Below, piece after piece: positions 1-7,897 of a DNA stretch of 64,000 nt. Below the pieces are notes generated by a model. That model saw nothing but the letters and a program-made list of their open reading frames with translations, ran no database searches and had not been told where the DNA came from. Position 1 is the first letter of the stretch, and each line of letters starts with the position of its first letter. Source of the DNA: an uncultured Piscinibacter sp. (GTDB lineage: Bacteria; Pseudomonadota; Gammaproteobacteria; Burkholderiales; Burkholderiaceae_C); contig NZ_CALFYO010000029.1 of assembly GCF_937952055.1 (NCBI RefSeq), forward strand, positions 4,586-68,585, read 5' to 3'. The translations under genes were made by a program, and so were the position numbers.

Positions 1-427
1 ACCGCCCTCGGCGGTGGAGGACACCCTGGCCGACTACCGCGCGCTGGGCCTGTCGCTGCAACGTCATCCCATCGGCCTGCTGCGCGAGGAGCTCGCGCAG
101 TTCAAGGTGCAGCCAGCGGCGGTGCTGAAGACCTACCCGCACGGGCGCCTCGCGCGCGCCAGCGGCCTGGTCACGCACCGCCAGCGCCCCGAGACGGCCA
201 AGGGCACCACCTTCGTCACGCTGGAAGACGAGACCGGCGTGGTCAACGTGATCGTCTGGCCCAGGGTGTTCGAGGCGCACCGGCGCGAACTGCTCGGTAC
301 GCGGCTGCTCACCGTCTACGGCCAGTGGCAGCGCGAGGGCGAGGTGATGCACCTCGTCGCCATGAAGCTGATCGACCACAGCCCGCTGCTGGCGGGATTG
401 GTCGCGCGCAGCCGCGACTTCAGGTGA
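1..427 (+). CDS. dnaE2: Error-prone DNA polymerase DnaE2/ImuC, C-terminal fragment (5' end outside window)
   Basis: The open frame enters at base 2 and ends at the TGA at 425-427, giving about 141 residues of the C-terminus. It contains the helical segment 'LSLQRHPIGLLREEL' followed by an OB-fold of the type found at the end of DnaE-family polymerases ('TFVTLEDETGVVNVIVW') and ends 'VARSRDFR', the usual DnaE2 (ImuC) ending. By family knowledge this is the damage-induced translesion polymerase that works with ImuA and ImuB; those partners would lie to the left and are not visible. The polymerase active site is outside the window. A 17-base direct repeat spans its stop codon. DnaE1 is unlikely because of the short OB-terminal ending. 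Confidence 0.88.
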   Translation, partial: PPSAVEDTLADYRALGLSLQRHPIGLLREELAQFKVQPAAVLKTYPHGRLARASGLVTHRQRPETAKGTTFVTLEDETGVVNVIVWPRVFEAHRRELLGTRLLTVYGQWQREGEVMHLVAMKLIDHSPLLAGLVARSRDFR

Positions 428-446
428 TACGCGCAGCCGCGACTTC
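405..446. repeat. 17-bp direct repeat across the dnaE2 stop codon
   Basis: The 17 bases CGCGCAGCCGCGACTTC occur at 405-421 and again, perfectly, at 430-446. The first copy encodes the last residues of DnaE2 and the second lies just past its TGA. It looks like a short tandem duplication by slippage; no mobile element is associated. Confidence 0.85.
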
Positions 447-507
447 CGTCGAGCCGTGCGGCCAATGGCAAGATGCGCGCTTTGCCCGACCGGAACCACC
501 CCCGCCG

Positions 508-1293
508 ATGCTGTACCTGCTGTCCCCCGCCAAGCGCCTCGACTACGAGAGCCCCGTGCCGCCCGAGGTGGCCGCGCTCGCCACCACGCCGCGGCTGATG
601 GGCGAGGCGGCCGCGCTGATCGAGGTGATGAAGGCGAAGACGCCGCTGCAGGTGGCGAAGCTGATGGACCTCTCCGACGAACTCGCCGCCCTCAACGTGG
701 CGCGTTATGCGGCCTGGTCGAAGCGCAACACGACGAAGAACAGTCGCCCCGCGCTGCTCGCCTTCGCGGGCGATGTCTACGAAGGCCTGCAGGCCGGCAC
801 GCTCGCCGTCGACGACCTCGCCTGGGCGCAGGAGCACGTCGTCATCCTCTCCGGCCTGTACGGCGTGCTGCGGCCGCTCGACCGGCTGCAGCCCTACCGC
901 CTCGAGATGGGCACGGCGCTGGCCAGCGAACGCGGCCGCAGCCTCTACGAATTCTGGGGTGACACGCTCGCGCAGTACCTGAACAGGCGCCAGCGCGGCG
1001 AAGGTGAGCCGGTGGTCGTCAACCTCGCCTCGCAGGAGTATTCGCGCGCCGCACTGCGCCCGGCGCTGAAGGCGCGCGTGGTCGAGTGCGTGTTCGAGGA
1101 AGGCCAGGGCGGTGGCGCCTACAGAATCGTCAGCTTCTTCGCCAAGCGGGCGCGCGGCATGATGGCGCGCCACGCGATCGTGAACCGCCTGCAGACGCCG
1201 CAGGCGCTCACCAGCTTCGACGAGGACGGCTACCGCTTCGACGCGCGCGTCTCCACGGCGGACCGGCTGGTGTTCAGAAGGCCGGCACGGTGA
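508..1293 (+). CDS. yaaA: Peroxide stress protein YaaA (DUF328/UPF0246)
   Basis: 261 residues, the usual length for YaaA. The start 'MLYLLSPAKRLDYE' carries the family's N-terminal LSPAK motif, and the C-terminal third has 'YRIVSFFAKRARGMMARH', matching the conserved block of the family. In E. coli YaaA is induced by OxyR and limits free iron and DNA damage after hydrogen peroxide; that role is taken from the family. The reading frame is open further upstream, but ATG 508 begins the conserved N-terminus and lies after the dnaE2 stop. The stop overlaps the GTG start of the next gene (GTGA), so the two are probably translationally coupled. Confidence 0.93.
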   Translation: MLYLLSPAKRLDYESPVPPEVAALATTPRLMGEAAALIEVMKAKTPLQVAKLMDLSDELAALNVARYAAWSKRNTTKNSRPALLAFAGDVYEGLQAGTLAVDDLAWAQEHVVILSGLYGVLRPLDRLQPYRLEMGTALASERGRSLYEFWGDTLAQYLNRRQRGEGEPVVVNLASQEYSRAALRPALKARVVECVFEEGQGGGAYRIVSFFAKRARGMMARHAIVNRLQTPQALTSFDEDGYRFDARVSTADRLVFRRPAR

Positions 1294-2453
1294 GCGCCGT
1301 CCCCAGGCGCATCCTGCCCGTCATCGCGATCTCGCAGTTCGCGGGCACCTCGGTCTGGTTTGCCATCAACGCGGTGATGGCCGACCTGCAGCACGACGTC
1401 GCGCTGCCCGCGGCCGCGATCGGCTGGCTGACGGCGGCGGTGCAGATCGGCTTCATCGTCGGCACCTTCGTCTTCGCGCTGCTGTCGATCGCCGACCGCT
1501 TCTCGCCGCGCAAGGTCTTCCTCGTCTGCGCGCTGCTCGCCGGCGCGCTGGCCGCTGCCACCGCGCTGCTGCCGCCGCAGTTGTCGCTGCTGCTGGTGTT
1601 GCGCTTCGCCACCGGCGTCGCGCTGGCCGGCATCTACCCGGTGGGCATGAAGATCGCGGCCGGCTGGTTCGCCCAGGGGCTGGGCTGGGCGCTGGGCGTG
1701 CTGGTCGGCGCGCTGGTGTTCGGCAGCGCCTTGCCCTTCGCGCTGCGTGCGCTCGGCGCGCAGTGGCCGTGGCAGGCGGTGATGCTGGCCGTGGCCGCGG
1801 TGGCCGCGGGCGGCGGCGTGCTGATGTACCTGCTCGTGCCCGACGGGCCGCACCTCGCGCCGGCGGCGCGCATCACGCCACGCGCGCTCGGCGTGATCTG
1901 GCACGACCGCCAGGTGCGCGCTTCGGCCTTCGGCTACTTCGGCCACATGTGGGAGCTCTACGCCTTCTTCGTGCTCATCCCGGCGATCGTCGCCACGCGC
2001 TTCGTGGGGGCGGCCTCGTCCTGGTGGGTGGCCGCGACGATGGCGGCAGGCGGCGTCGCCTGCGTGATCGGCGGCGCGCTGGTGCGGCGCGTCGGCGGCG
2101 CGCGCGTCGCTGGCTTCCAACTCGCCAGCAGCGGCTTGTGCGGCCTGCTCGCGCCGTGGATGCTCGATGCGCCGCTGCTGCTGTGGGGGGTGTGGCTGCT
2201 GTGGTGGGGTGCCACCGTCTCGGGCGACTCACCGCAGTTCAGCGCGCTGACCGCCGCCAACGCGCCGCGCGCGATGGTCGGCAGCGTGCTCACCTTCGTC
2301 AACGCGATCGGCTTCACCATCTCGGTGGGCACCATCACGCTGTTCGCGGCGATGGCGGCGGTCTGGCCGCTGGGCAGCGTGCTGCCCTGGCTGGCCGTCG
2401 GCCCGGCGGTCGGGCTGTGGTTCCTGCGCTCGCTGACCCGGGCCGGGCAGTAG
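1290..2453 (+). CDS. MFS transporter (exporter-like, substrate unknown)
   Basis: 387 residues, nearly all hydrophobic, with about 12 predicted membrane helices, e.g. 'AAIGWLTAAVQIGFIVGTFVFALLSIADR' region near residues 45-75, where the loop SIADRFSPRK resembles the MFS loop 2-3 motif. The N-terminus 'ILPVIAISQFAGTSVWFAINAV' and the central 'FGYFGHMWELYAFFVLIPAI' are typical of bacterial MFS proteins of the cyanate/nitroimidazole (CynX/NimT)-like or arabinose-efflux type. The GTG start at 1290 overlaps the yaaA stop by 4 bases, and no better start lies downstream before the first helix. Coupling to yaaA may be positional only; nothing shows the substrate. Confidence 0.8.
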   Translation: MSAVPRRILPVIAISQFAGTSVWFAINAVMADLQHDVALPAAAIGWLTAAVQIGFIVGTFVFALLSIADRFSPRKVFLVCALLAGALAAATALLPPQLSLLLVLRFATGVALAGIYPVGMKIAAGWFAQGLGWALGVLVGALVFGSALPFALRALGAQWPWQAVMLAVAAVAAGGGVLMYLLVPDGPHLAPAARITPRALGVIWHDRQVRASAFGYFGHMWELYAFFVLIPAIVATRFVGAASSWWVAATMAAGGVACVIGGALVRRVGGARVAGFQLASSGLCGLLAPWMLDAPLLLWGVWLLWWGATVSGDSPQFSALTAANAPRAMVGSVLTFVNAIGFTISVGTITLFAAMAAVWPLGSVLPWLAVGPAVGLWFLRSLTRAGQ

Positions 2454-2459
2454 GCGGTT

Positions 2460-3002
2460 CTAGCGGCGGGTGTCGAAGACCAGGCAGGTGGTCGTGGCGT
2501 GCGCGTACAGCTTGCCGTCCGGCCCGATCAGCCGGCCTTCGGCGGTGGCCACCTGGTTGCCGCCATGCACCACGCGGCCCTCGGCGCGCACCAGCGGCAC
2601 CTTGTCGGTCAGCGCACGCACGATGTTGATCTTCAGCTCCAGCGTGGTGTAGGCCTTGCCGGCGGGCAGCGAGGAGTGCACCGCGCAGCCCACCGCCGAG
2701 TCGAGCAGCGTGGCGAACCAGCCGCCGTGCACCGTGCCCAGCGGGTTGTAGTGCGCGAAGCCGGGCCTGCCCTGGAACACCGCGACGCCGGGCTCGACGT
2801 GCACGAGCAGGAAGTCGAGCGTGATGCCGATCGGCGGCGCCGGCAGGCGGCCGGCCATCATGGCCTCGAACACCTGCATGCCCGACAGCCCGGCCACCTG
2901 CTCGGGCCGAGCGACGCCGATCTCGCCACGCCGCGCGCGCGCCGCTTCGCCGTCGGCCTGCCAGCGTGCCAGGGTGGCCTCGGCCTCACTCGTCTTGTTC
3001 AT
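2460..3002 (-). CDS. PaaI-family hotdog thioesterase
   Basis: 180 residues. The hotdog-fold PaaI signature is clear: 'HYNPLGTVHGGWFATLLDSAVGCAVHS' region (about residues 84-110), with the HGG-x7-D pattern that places the active-site Asp, then the beta-strand block 'YTTLELKINIVRAL' and the end 'GKLYAHATTTCLVF'. It probably hydrolyses an aromatic or medium-chain acyl-CoA, but the substrate cannot be read. ATG 3002 (MNKTSEAEATL) is preceded by a TGGAG Shine-Dalgarno; an open extension upstream would run through the shared promoter and the marR start and is rejected. It is divergent from the MarR gene with a 49-bp spacer containing a palindrome, so the MarR protein may control both. Confidence 0.88.
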   Translation of the reverse strand: MNKTSEAEATLARWQADGEAARARRGEIGVARPEQVAGLSGMQVFEAMMAGRLPAPPIGITLDFLLVHVEPGVAVFQGRPGFAHYNPLGTVHGGWFATLLDSAVGCAVHSSLPAGKAYTTLELKINIVRALTDKVPLVRAEGRVVHGGNQVATAEGRLIGPDGKLYAHATTTCLVFDTRR

Positions 3003-3016
3003 TCGCACTCCAGTCG

Positions 3017-3044
3017 TTGCAGTTGCAATAATTGCAGATACAAT
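3017..3044 (+). promoter_or_regulatory. Promoter with embedded MarR-type operator palindrome
   Basis: In the 49-bp divergent spacer, TTGCAG (3017-3022) and TACAAT (3039-3044) form a sigma-70-like pair with a 16-bp spacer. Within it, TGCAAT-A-ATTGCA (3024-3036) is a perfect 6-1-6 inverted repeat, the size expected for a MarR dimer. The -10 ends only 7 bases before the marR ATG, implying a very short or leaderless transcript. Autorepression by the MarR protein is inferred from position. Confidence 0.6.
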
Positions 3045-3051
3045 AATCAGC

Positions 3052-3501
3052 ATGAGCGATGGCGTCAAGCCGCAGGGCTGCACCAACCTGAAGCTGCGAC
3101 AGCTCAGCCGTGCCGTCACGCGCCACTACGACGCCTATGTGACGCCCACGGGACTCAAGAACACGCAGTACTCGCTGCTCTCGCACGTGGTGCTGCTCGG
3201 GCCCATCCGTCCCGGCGAACTGGCGGCGCGCATGAAGCTCGGCGCCTCCACGCTGACGCGAAACCTGCAGCCGCTGATCGCTGCCGGCTGGGTGGAGCAG
3301 GGCCCTGGCGACGATGCACGCAGCCGCTCGGTGGTGGCCACCGACGCCGGTCGCGCCAAGCGGGCCGAGGGCCAGCGGGCCTGGAAGCAGGCGCAGTTGG
3401 CGCTCAACGCCAGGCTCGGCAGCGAGCGCGTGGCGGCGCTGCACGCGCTGCTCGACGACTGCCTGGCCGTCCTCGACGAACCGGAGACCGACGATGAATG
3501 A
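3052..3501 (+). CDS. MarR-family transcriptional regulator
   Basis: 149 residues with the MarR winged-helix layout: N-terminal dimerisation helix ('CTNLKLRQLSRAVTRHYDAY'), then 'YSLLSHVVLLGPIRPGELAARMKLGASTLTR' as helix-turn-helix (about residues 42-72), and a wing containing 'GDDARSRSVVATDAGR', the DxRxx-V-T-x-G signature. ATG 3052 was chosen because it follows a plausible promoter and begins the family's N-terminus. Its end overlaps the downstream MFS gene by 8 bases, so regulator and transporter are one operon. The usual reading is an exporter repressed by a ligand-responsive MarR protein; the ligand is unknown. Confidence 0.9.
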   Translation: MSDGVKPQGCTNLKLRQLSRAVTRHYDAYVTPTGLKNTQYSLLSHVVLLGPIRPGELAARMKLGASTLTRNLQPLIAAGWVEQGPGDDARSRSVVATDAGRAKRAEGQRAWKQAQLALNARLGSERVAALHALLDDCLAVLDEPETDDE

Positions 3502-4723
3502 CGCCGTGCGCCGCGCGCTGCCGCCGGTGGCCCTGGTGCTGCTGGCCGCCGGCGGCACCTTCGCGCTGACCATGGGCGCGCGCCAGTCGATGGGTCTGTT
3601 CCTCGGCCCGCTGAACACCGCCACCGGGCTCGGCCTGGCAAGCATCAGCCTCGCCTTCGCCTTCGGCCAGTTGTGGTGGGGTCTCACCCAGCCCTTTGCC
3701 GGCATGGTGGCGGACCGCATCGGCGCCGGCCGCGTGCTGCTGGCCGGCGTGCTGCTCGTCGCGCTGGGCACGGCGCTGATCCCCTTCATGACCAGCACCG
3801 CCGGGCTGGTGTTCGCCATCGGTGTGCTCGCCGCCGGCGGCGCCGGGATGGCCGGGCCCTCGGTGCTGATGGCGGCCACCACGCGCCTCGTGCCGCCCGA
3901 CAGGCGCGGCATGGCCAGCGGCATCGTCAATGCAGGGGGTTCCTTCGGCCAGTTCCTCTTCGCGCCGATCGCCCAGGGCATCACCGCCGCCGCCGGCTGG
4001 GCGGCCGCGCTGCAGAGCCTGGCCGTGATCACGCTGCTGGCGCTGCCCGCCGCCTGGGTGCTGCGCGGCAACGCGGTGCAGGTGCAGGGGTCCGGCGCGG
4101 CGCCGGCGAAGCGGGAGGGCACGCGCGAGGCGATTTCCCGCGCGCTGGGCGACCGCAGCTACCGGCTGCTCGCCGGCGGCTTCTTCGTCTGCGGCTTCCA
4201 CGTCGCCTTCCTCGCCACCCACCTGCCCGGCGTGGTGGCCTCCTGCGGGTTGCCGCCGCAGGTGGGCGCGTGGTCGCTGGCGATGATCGGCCTGTTCAAC
4301 ATCGTCGGCAGCTTCGCGATGGGCTGGGCGGTCGGCCGCTGGCGCATGAAGTCACTGCTCTCGCTGGTCTACGCGACGCGCGCGGTGGCCGTGCTGGCCT
4401 TCGTGCTGGCGCCGAAGAGCACGGCAGTGATGCTGCTGTTCGCCGCCGTGATGGGCCTGACCTTCCTGTCCACCGTGCCGCCGACGGCCGGGCTGGTGGC
4501 GAAGTTCTTCGGCCCCGCGCACATGGCCACGCTGTTCGGCATCGTCATGCTGTCGCACCAAGTCGGCGGCTTCCTCGGCGCCTGGCTGGGCGGCAAGGCC
4601 TTCGAGGCCACCGGCGCCTACGACTGGATGTGGTACACGGACATCGTGCTCGCCGCCGGCGCGGCGCTGCTGCACCTGCCGATCCGCGAGAAGGAACTGC
4701 CGCCGCGCGCGGTGGCGGCCTGA
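3494..4723 (+). CDS. MFS transporter co-transcribed with marR
   Basis: 409 residues with about 12 membrane helices. 'FAFGQLWWGLTQPFAGMVADRIGAGRVL' near residues 55-82 contains the MFS loop motif (GMVADRIGAGR), and 'GIVNAGGSFGQFLFAPIAQ' near residues 150 matches the monocarboxylate/oxalate-formate-type MFS branch. A central loop (about residues 196-220, KREGTREAISRALGDR) separates the two six-helix halves. The ATG at 3494 lies inside the end of marR (8-base overlap), giving translational coupling. Transport of a small organic anion or drug efflux under MarR control is the likely role; substrate specificity cannot be inferred from the sequence. Confidence 0.85.
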   Translation: MNDAVRRALPPVALVLLAAGGTFALTMGARQSMGLFLGPLNTATGLGLASISLAFAFGQLWWGLTQPFAGMVADRIGAGRVLLAGVLLVALGTALIPFMTSTAGLVFAIGVLAAGGAGMAGPSVLMAATTRLVPPDRRGMASGIVNAGGSFGQFLFAPIAQGITAAAGWAAALQSLAVITLLALPAAWVLRGNAVQVQGSGAAPAKREGTREAISRALGDRSYRLLAGGFFVCGFHVAFLATHLPGVVASCGLPPQVGAWSLAMIGLFNIVGSFAMGWAVGRWRMKSLLSLVYATRAVAVLAFVLAPKSTAVMLLFAAVMGLTFLSTVPPTAGLVAKFFGPAHMATLFGIVMLSHQVGGFLGAWLGGKAFEATGAYDWMWYTDIVLAAGAALLHLPIREKELPPRAVAA

Positions 4724-4724
4724 G

Positions 4725-5210
4725 TCACGCGCCGCGCGTGGCCGCGATGCCGGGCACCACGCCCTCGCCGTAGGCGTCCTTCCAGCGCTGCATCAGGCGC
4801 TGGTGCTCGTCGAGCCGCGTGCCGGGCAGGCCGTCGTCGGCATGCCACGCGGCGATGCGCGTCTCGATGGCGAAGTGCGACACCGGCCTGACGCGCGAGG
4901 GCTCGTCGAGGCTGCCCACCGAGAGGTCCATGCGCGCCGACTCGCGGTATTCGAAGGACAGCGGCGTGCCGCAGTCCGGGCAGAAGCCGCGCAGCGCGAA
5001 GCTCGACGAGGCGTAGTGCTTCGGCGGCTCGGTCAGCCAGCGCACCGACGCCTTGGGCACGTTGAGGAAGGGCACGCGCGTGTTGCCGAAGGCGAGCTGG
5101 CACATGCGGCAGTGGCAGTAGTAGCCCTCGTCCGATTCGGGCGTCACTTCGTAGCGCACGCGGCCGCACAGGCAGCCGCCTTGCAGGGTCGTCGGATCGG
5201 CATCGGTCAT
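4725..5210 (-). CDS. GFA/CENP-V-type zinc-binding protein
   Basis: 161 residues. The cysteine spacing is that of the glutathione-dependent formaldehyde-activating enzyme (GFA)/CENP-V fold: C13-x-C15, C32-x-C34-x2-C37 and C77-x2-C80 ('CLCG', 'YCHCRMC', 'FCPDCGTPL'), which bind two zinc ions. Real Gfa activity is known for only a few members, so enzymatic function is uncertain. ATG 5210 (MTDADPTTLQGG) starts 17 bases past the SDR stop; a TGGAGCC-type Shine-Dalgarno precedes it. It is the last gene of the minus-strand unit with the SDR and metallo-beta-lactamase genes and converges on the MFS gene with a 1-base gap. Confidence 0.88.
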   Translation of the reverse strand: MTDADPTTLQGGCLCGRVRYEVTPESDEGYYCHCRMCQLAFGNTRVPFLNVPKASVRWLTEPPKHYASSSFALRGFCPDCGTPLSFEYRESARMDLSVGSLDEPSRVRPVSHFAIETRIAAWHADDGLPGTRLDEHQRLMQRWKDAYGEGVVPGIAATRGA

Positions 5211-5227
5211 GTCGGCTCCAGGAAGGA

Positions 5228-6007
5228 TCAGACGGTGTAGTTGAGCACACGCCGCCCGCCGTCGGCGTAGACGATTTCGCCGGTGAGGTAGCTGGACGCA
5301 TCGCTGAGCAGAAAGGCCACCACGTCGGCGATCTCGCCCGGCTCGCCCAGCCGCCGCATCGGCGTGCGGCTCATGATGCGCGCCTTCGCCTCCTCGCTGC
5401 CGAGCACCGCGTTCTTCGCCAGCTCGGTGGCGATGGTGCCCGGCGCCACGGCGTTGACGCGGATGCCGCGGTCGGCCAGGGCCAGCGCCATCACGCGGGT
5501 GAGCTGATCCACGCCGCCCTTGCTGACGTTGTAGCTGGCGATGCTCGGGATCGCCATCACGCCGTTCACCGAGCTCATGTTGACGATCGCGCCGCCGCCG
5601 CTGCCGGCCATGCAGCGTGCCACCGCCTGCGCGACGAGGAAGGCGCCCTTCAGGTTCACCGCGATCACGGCGTCCCAGTCGGCTTCGCTGATGTCGAGGA
5701 AGTCCGCGGCCTTGAAGATGCCTGCGTTGTTGACCAGCGCGTCGATGCGGCCATGGGCCTGCAGCGCGGCGGCCAGCGCGGCGTCGACCTCGGCCTTGCG
5801 CGACACGTCGCAGCGCTGGAACGAAACGGCGGCGCCGTTCGCGCGCAGCGTCGCGGCCAGCGCCTCGCCGCGCGGTGCGTCGACGTCCCACAGCGACACC
5901 GCCGCGCCGTCGGCCGCGAGCCGCCTCGCGCAGGCCTCGCCGATGCCCTGCGACGCGCCGGTGACGATGGCGACCCGGCCGGCCAGGCCGAAGTTCACGC
6001 TGCTCAT
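5228..6007 (-). CDS. Short-chain dehydrogenase/reductase (classical SDR)
   Basis: 259 residues, the classical SDR length. The cofactor motif TGASQGIG is at 16-23, NNAG at 93-96, the catalytic Ser near 146 and YNVSK at 159-163 (Tyr159, Lys163). The aspartate at residue 41 (LWDVD) after beta-strand 2 favours NAD(H). The C-terminal 'SSYLTGEIVYADGG' is the usual substrate-loop/end pattern. Its ATG overlaps the stop of the upstream metallo-beta-lactamase gene by 4 bases (ATGA), so the two are coupled. The substrate is unknown; pairing with a hydrolase suggests a small catabolic step such as lactone or ester handling, which is inference. Confidence 0.9.
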   Translation of the reverse strand: MSSVNFGLAGRVAIVTGASQGIGEACARRLAADGAAVSLWDVDAPRGEALAATLRANGAAVSFQRCDVSRKAEVDAALAAALQAHGRIDALVNNAGIFKAADFLDISEADWDAVIAVNLKGAFLVAQAVARCMAGSGGGAIVNMSSVNGVMAIPSIASYNVSKGGVDQLTRVMALALADRGIRVNAVAPGTIATELAKNAVLGSEEAKARIMSRTPMRRLGEPGEIADVVAFLLSDASSYLTGEIVYADGGRRVLNYTV

Positions 6008-6960
6008 GCGGCCTCCCTGTCGAGCCAGATGCCCATGCCCTGCGCGTTCAGCTCGATGTCCATGGCCAGCAGCCGCTCGACCTCGCCGGGCGCGAGCCGG
6101 CAGCCGTGCGCGGCCACGCGCGCCTGGTACTGCCGCAGCAGGCCCTGCTTGATCGCGGCATGGCGTTGCGGCGCGGCGCGCAGCGCGCGGCCCAGCGCCA
6201 CCATCTGCTCGAGCTGCTCGAGGAACTCGGCGCCGAGCCGCTGCACCTCCGTGATGCGGCCGAAGTGCGTCAGGTACATGCACTCGGGCTGGAAGGACAG
6301 CAGCCGCTGCACCGACTCGCGCAGCTTCTCCGGCTCGAACTGCACCGGCGTGGTGGTGGGCAGCAGCCAGGGGCCGACCGCGGTGTCGAACTCGCGGTAG
6401 CTCAGGCCGAAGGTGTCCCCGGTAAAGAAGCCGCGGCTGCGCGCGTCCCACACGCAGTGGTGGTGGCGCGCATGGCCGGGGGTGTCGAGGAACTGCAGCG
6501 GCCGGCCGGCGAGTTCGATCACCATGCCGTCGGCCGACTCGCGCACGCGCTGCGCGCTCACGCCGACGATGCGTCCGTACGAGCGCTCCATCTCGGCCTC
6601 GCCGTAGACGGCCGTGGCGCCCGCCACCAGCGCGGCGGGGTCGATCATGTGGCGCGCGCCGCGCGGGTGCACGATGGCGGACGCGTTCGGCAGCTGCTGC
6701 ATCAGCAACCCGACGCCGCCGGCGTGGTCGAGGTGCACGTGGGTGGGGATGACGAAGTCCACCTGATCCGGCTTCAGCCCCAGGGCTTCGAGCGTGCCCA
6801 GCAGCCGCGGCACGGCGTGGTTGGTGCCGGTGTCGACGAAGGCGGCGCGGCCGTTCTCGACGATCAGGTAGGCGGCATCGAACAGCGGGCGGTGGAAGCC
6901 GGTGTCGATCGCGTGGACGCCGTGGCCGAGGGCCTGTGCGTAGGGGGGAAGCGTGGACAT
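6004..6960 (-). CDS. Metallo-beta-lactamase-fold hydrolase
   Basis: 318 residues. The MBL-fold zinc motif HVHLDH is at 74-79 ('PTHVHLDHAGG'), preceded by 'AFVDTGTN' and followed by 'DTPGHARHHHCVWD' (third-motif histidine) and 'GFFTGDTFG' (bridging Asp), so both metal sites appear intact. The C-terminal half is helical and typical of the glyoxalase II-like/RNase Z-unlike stand-alone hydrolases annotated simply as MBL fold. ATG 6960 (MSTLPPYAQALG) begins the conserved N-terminus. First gene of the minus-strand MBL-SDR-GFA unit and divergent from the BamE-like lipoprotein with a 62-bp spacer. Substrate not determinable. Confidence 0.88.
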   Translation of the reverse strand: MSTLPPYAQALGHGVHAIDTGFHRPLFDAAYLIVENGRAAFVDTGTNHAVPRLLGTLEALGLKPDQVDFVIPTHVHLDHAGGVGLLMQQLPNASAIVHPRGARHMIDPAALVAGATAVYGEAEMERSYGRIVGVSAQRVRESADGMVIELAGRPLQFLDTPGHARHHHCVWDARSRGFFTGDTFGLSYREFDTAVGPWLLPTTTPVQFEPEKLRESVQRLLSFQPECMYLTHFGRITEVQRLGAEFLEQLEQMVALGRALRAAPQRHAAIKQGLLRQYQARVAAHGCRLAPGEVERLLAMDIELNAQGMGIWLDREAA

Positions 6961-7022
6961 GGGCAGGGATTCTAGGCAGCGCCTTCGTCCGCGGCGGCGG
7001 GACTTCCGCTATCGTCTCCCCC

Positions 7023-7532
7023 ATGGTTCGTCGCTCGATCATCGTGCTGCTCGGCGCGCTCGCCGCCGGCTGCGTCAACATGAGCAACCCGGCGCAGCTC
7101 GCACCCGGCGCGAGCGCCGAGGCGATCCGCGCCCATCTCGGCGAGCCGACCGGCCGCCACGCGCTGGCCGACGGCGCGCAGCGCCTCGAGTACGCCCGCG
7201 GCCCCTACGGCAGCGAGACCTGGATGCTCGACGTCGATGCGCAGGGCCGTCTGCGTTCGGCCACCCAGGTGCTCAACGAGGCCAGCTTCGCCACCATCAC
7301 CGCCGGCATGACGCGCGACGAGGTGCTGCGCGCCATCGGGCGGCCGTCGAACATCGGCCACACTGGCTGGACGAAGCAGACGGTCTGGTCGTACCGCTAC
7401 CGCAGCCCGTTCTGCCAGTGGTTCCAGGTCGGCCTGAGCCGGGCCGGCATCGTCGAGGACACCGGCTACGGTCCCGACCCCTTGTGCGACGACGTCGACA
7501 AGCCGCTCATCGGTATCCTGCGCCACCGATGA
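7023..7532 (+). CDS. BamE/OmlA-like outer-membrane lipoprotein
   Basis: 169 residues. Lipoprotein signal peptide with lipobox L13-A-A-G-C17. Two SmpA/OmlA (BamE-like) repeats follow: 'IRAHLGEPTGRHALADGAQRLEYARG' region (residues 35-62) and 'ITAGMTRDEVLRAIGRPS' (about 95-112), the second being the typical 'GMTxxEVxxxxGxP' start of the fold. No Asp follows the lipidated Cys (C-V-N), so Lol-dependent outer-membrane sorting is expected. It is probably a paralogue rather than the core BamE of the BAM complex, given its two-repeat form and context. ATG 7023 is the only start that keeps the signal peptide intact. Its stop overlaps the next gene by 4 bases. Confidence 0.82.
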   Translation: MVRRSIIVLLGALAAGCVNMSNPAQLAPGASAEAIRAHLGEPTGRHALADGAQRLEYARGPYGSETWMLDVDAQGRLRSATQVLNEASFATITAGMTRDEVLRAIGRPSNIGHTGWTKQTVWSYRYRSPFCQWFQVGLSRAGIVEDTGYGPDPLCDDVDKPLIGILRHR

Positions 7533-7879
7533 ACACCGTCCTCTACGGCATCCCGAACTGCGACACCGTCAAGAAGGCGCGCGCCTGGCTCGCCGGGCAG
7601 GGCGTCGACGCCGTCTTCCACGACTACCGGAAGCAGGGCGTGCCGCGCGCCGAGCTCGAGGCGTGGATCGGTGCGCTGGGCTGGGAGAAGCTGCTCAATC
7701 GCCAGGGCACGACCTGGCGCAAGCTCGACCCGGCGCGCCAGGCCGCGGTGACCGACGCGCGCAGCGCGCTCGCGCTGATGATCGAGCAGCCGAGCGTGAT
7801 CCGCCGGCCGGTGCTGGTGCGCGGCGACACGCTGCGCGTCGGCTTCGACGCTACCGACTGGTCGCAGCTGTTCGGCTGA
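7529..7879 (+). CDS. ArsC/Spx/YffB-like thioredoxin-fold protein
   Basis: 116 residues, the standard length of the ArsC/Spx/YffB family. 'LYGIPNCDTVKKARAWL' at 5-21 has a single cysteine (C11) with T13 rather than a CxxC pair, so it resembles the YffB/ArsC-like reductases that use glutathione, not Spx with its redox switch. The block 'LEAWIGALGWEKLLNRQGTTWRKL' and the end 'SVIRRPVLVRGDTLRVGFD' are the family's remaining conserved parts. ATG 7529 overlaps the lipoprotein stop (ATGA). Arsenate reduction is not indicated, since the neighbouring genes include no arsenic transporter or ArsR. Confidence 0.9.
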   Translation: MNTVLYGIPNCDTVKKARAWLAGQGVDAVFHDYRKQGVPRAELEAWIGALGWEKLLNRQGTTWRKLDPARQAAVTDARSALALMIEQPSVIRRPVLVRGDTLRVGFDATDWSQLFG

Positions 7880-7897
7880 GCCCGGCCCCGGCCTGGT

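Noticed and set aside
2986..4122. Minus-strand frame opposite marR and the MFS gene
   Set aside because: Low-complexity Ala/Pro/Arg translation, lies antisense to two recognised genes.
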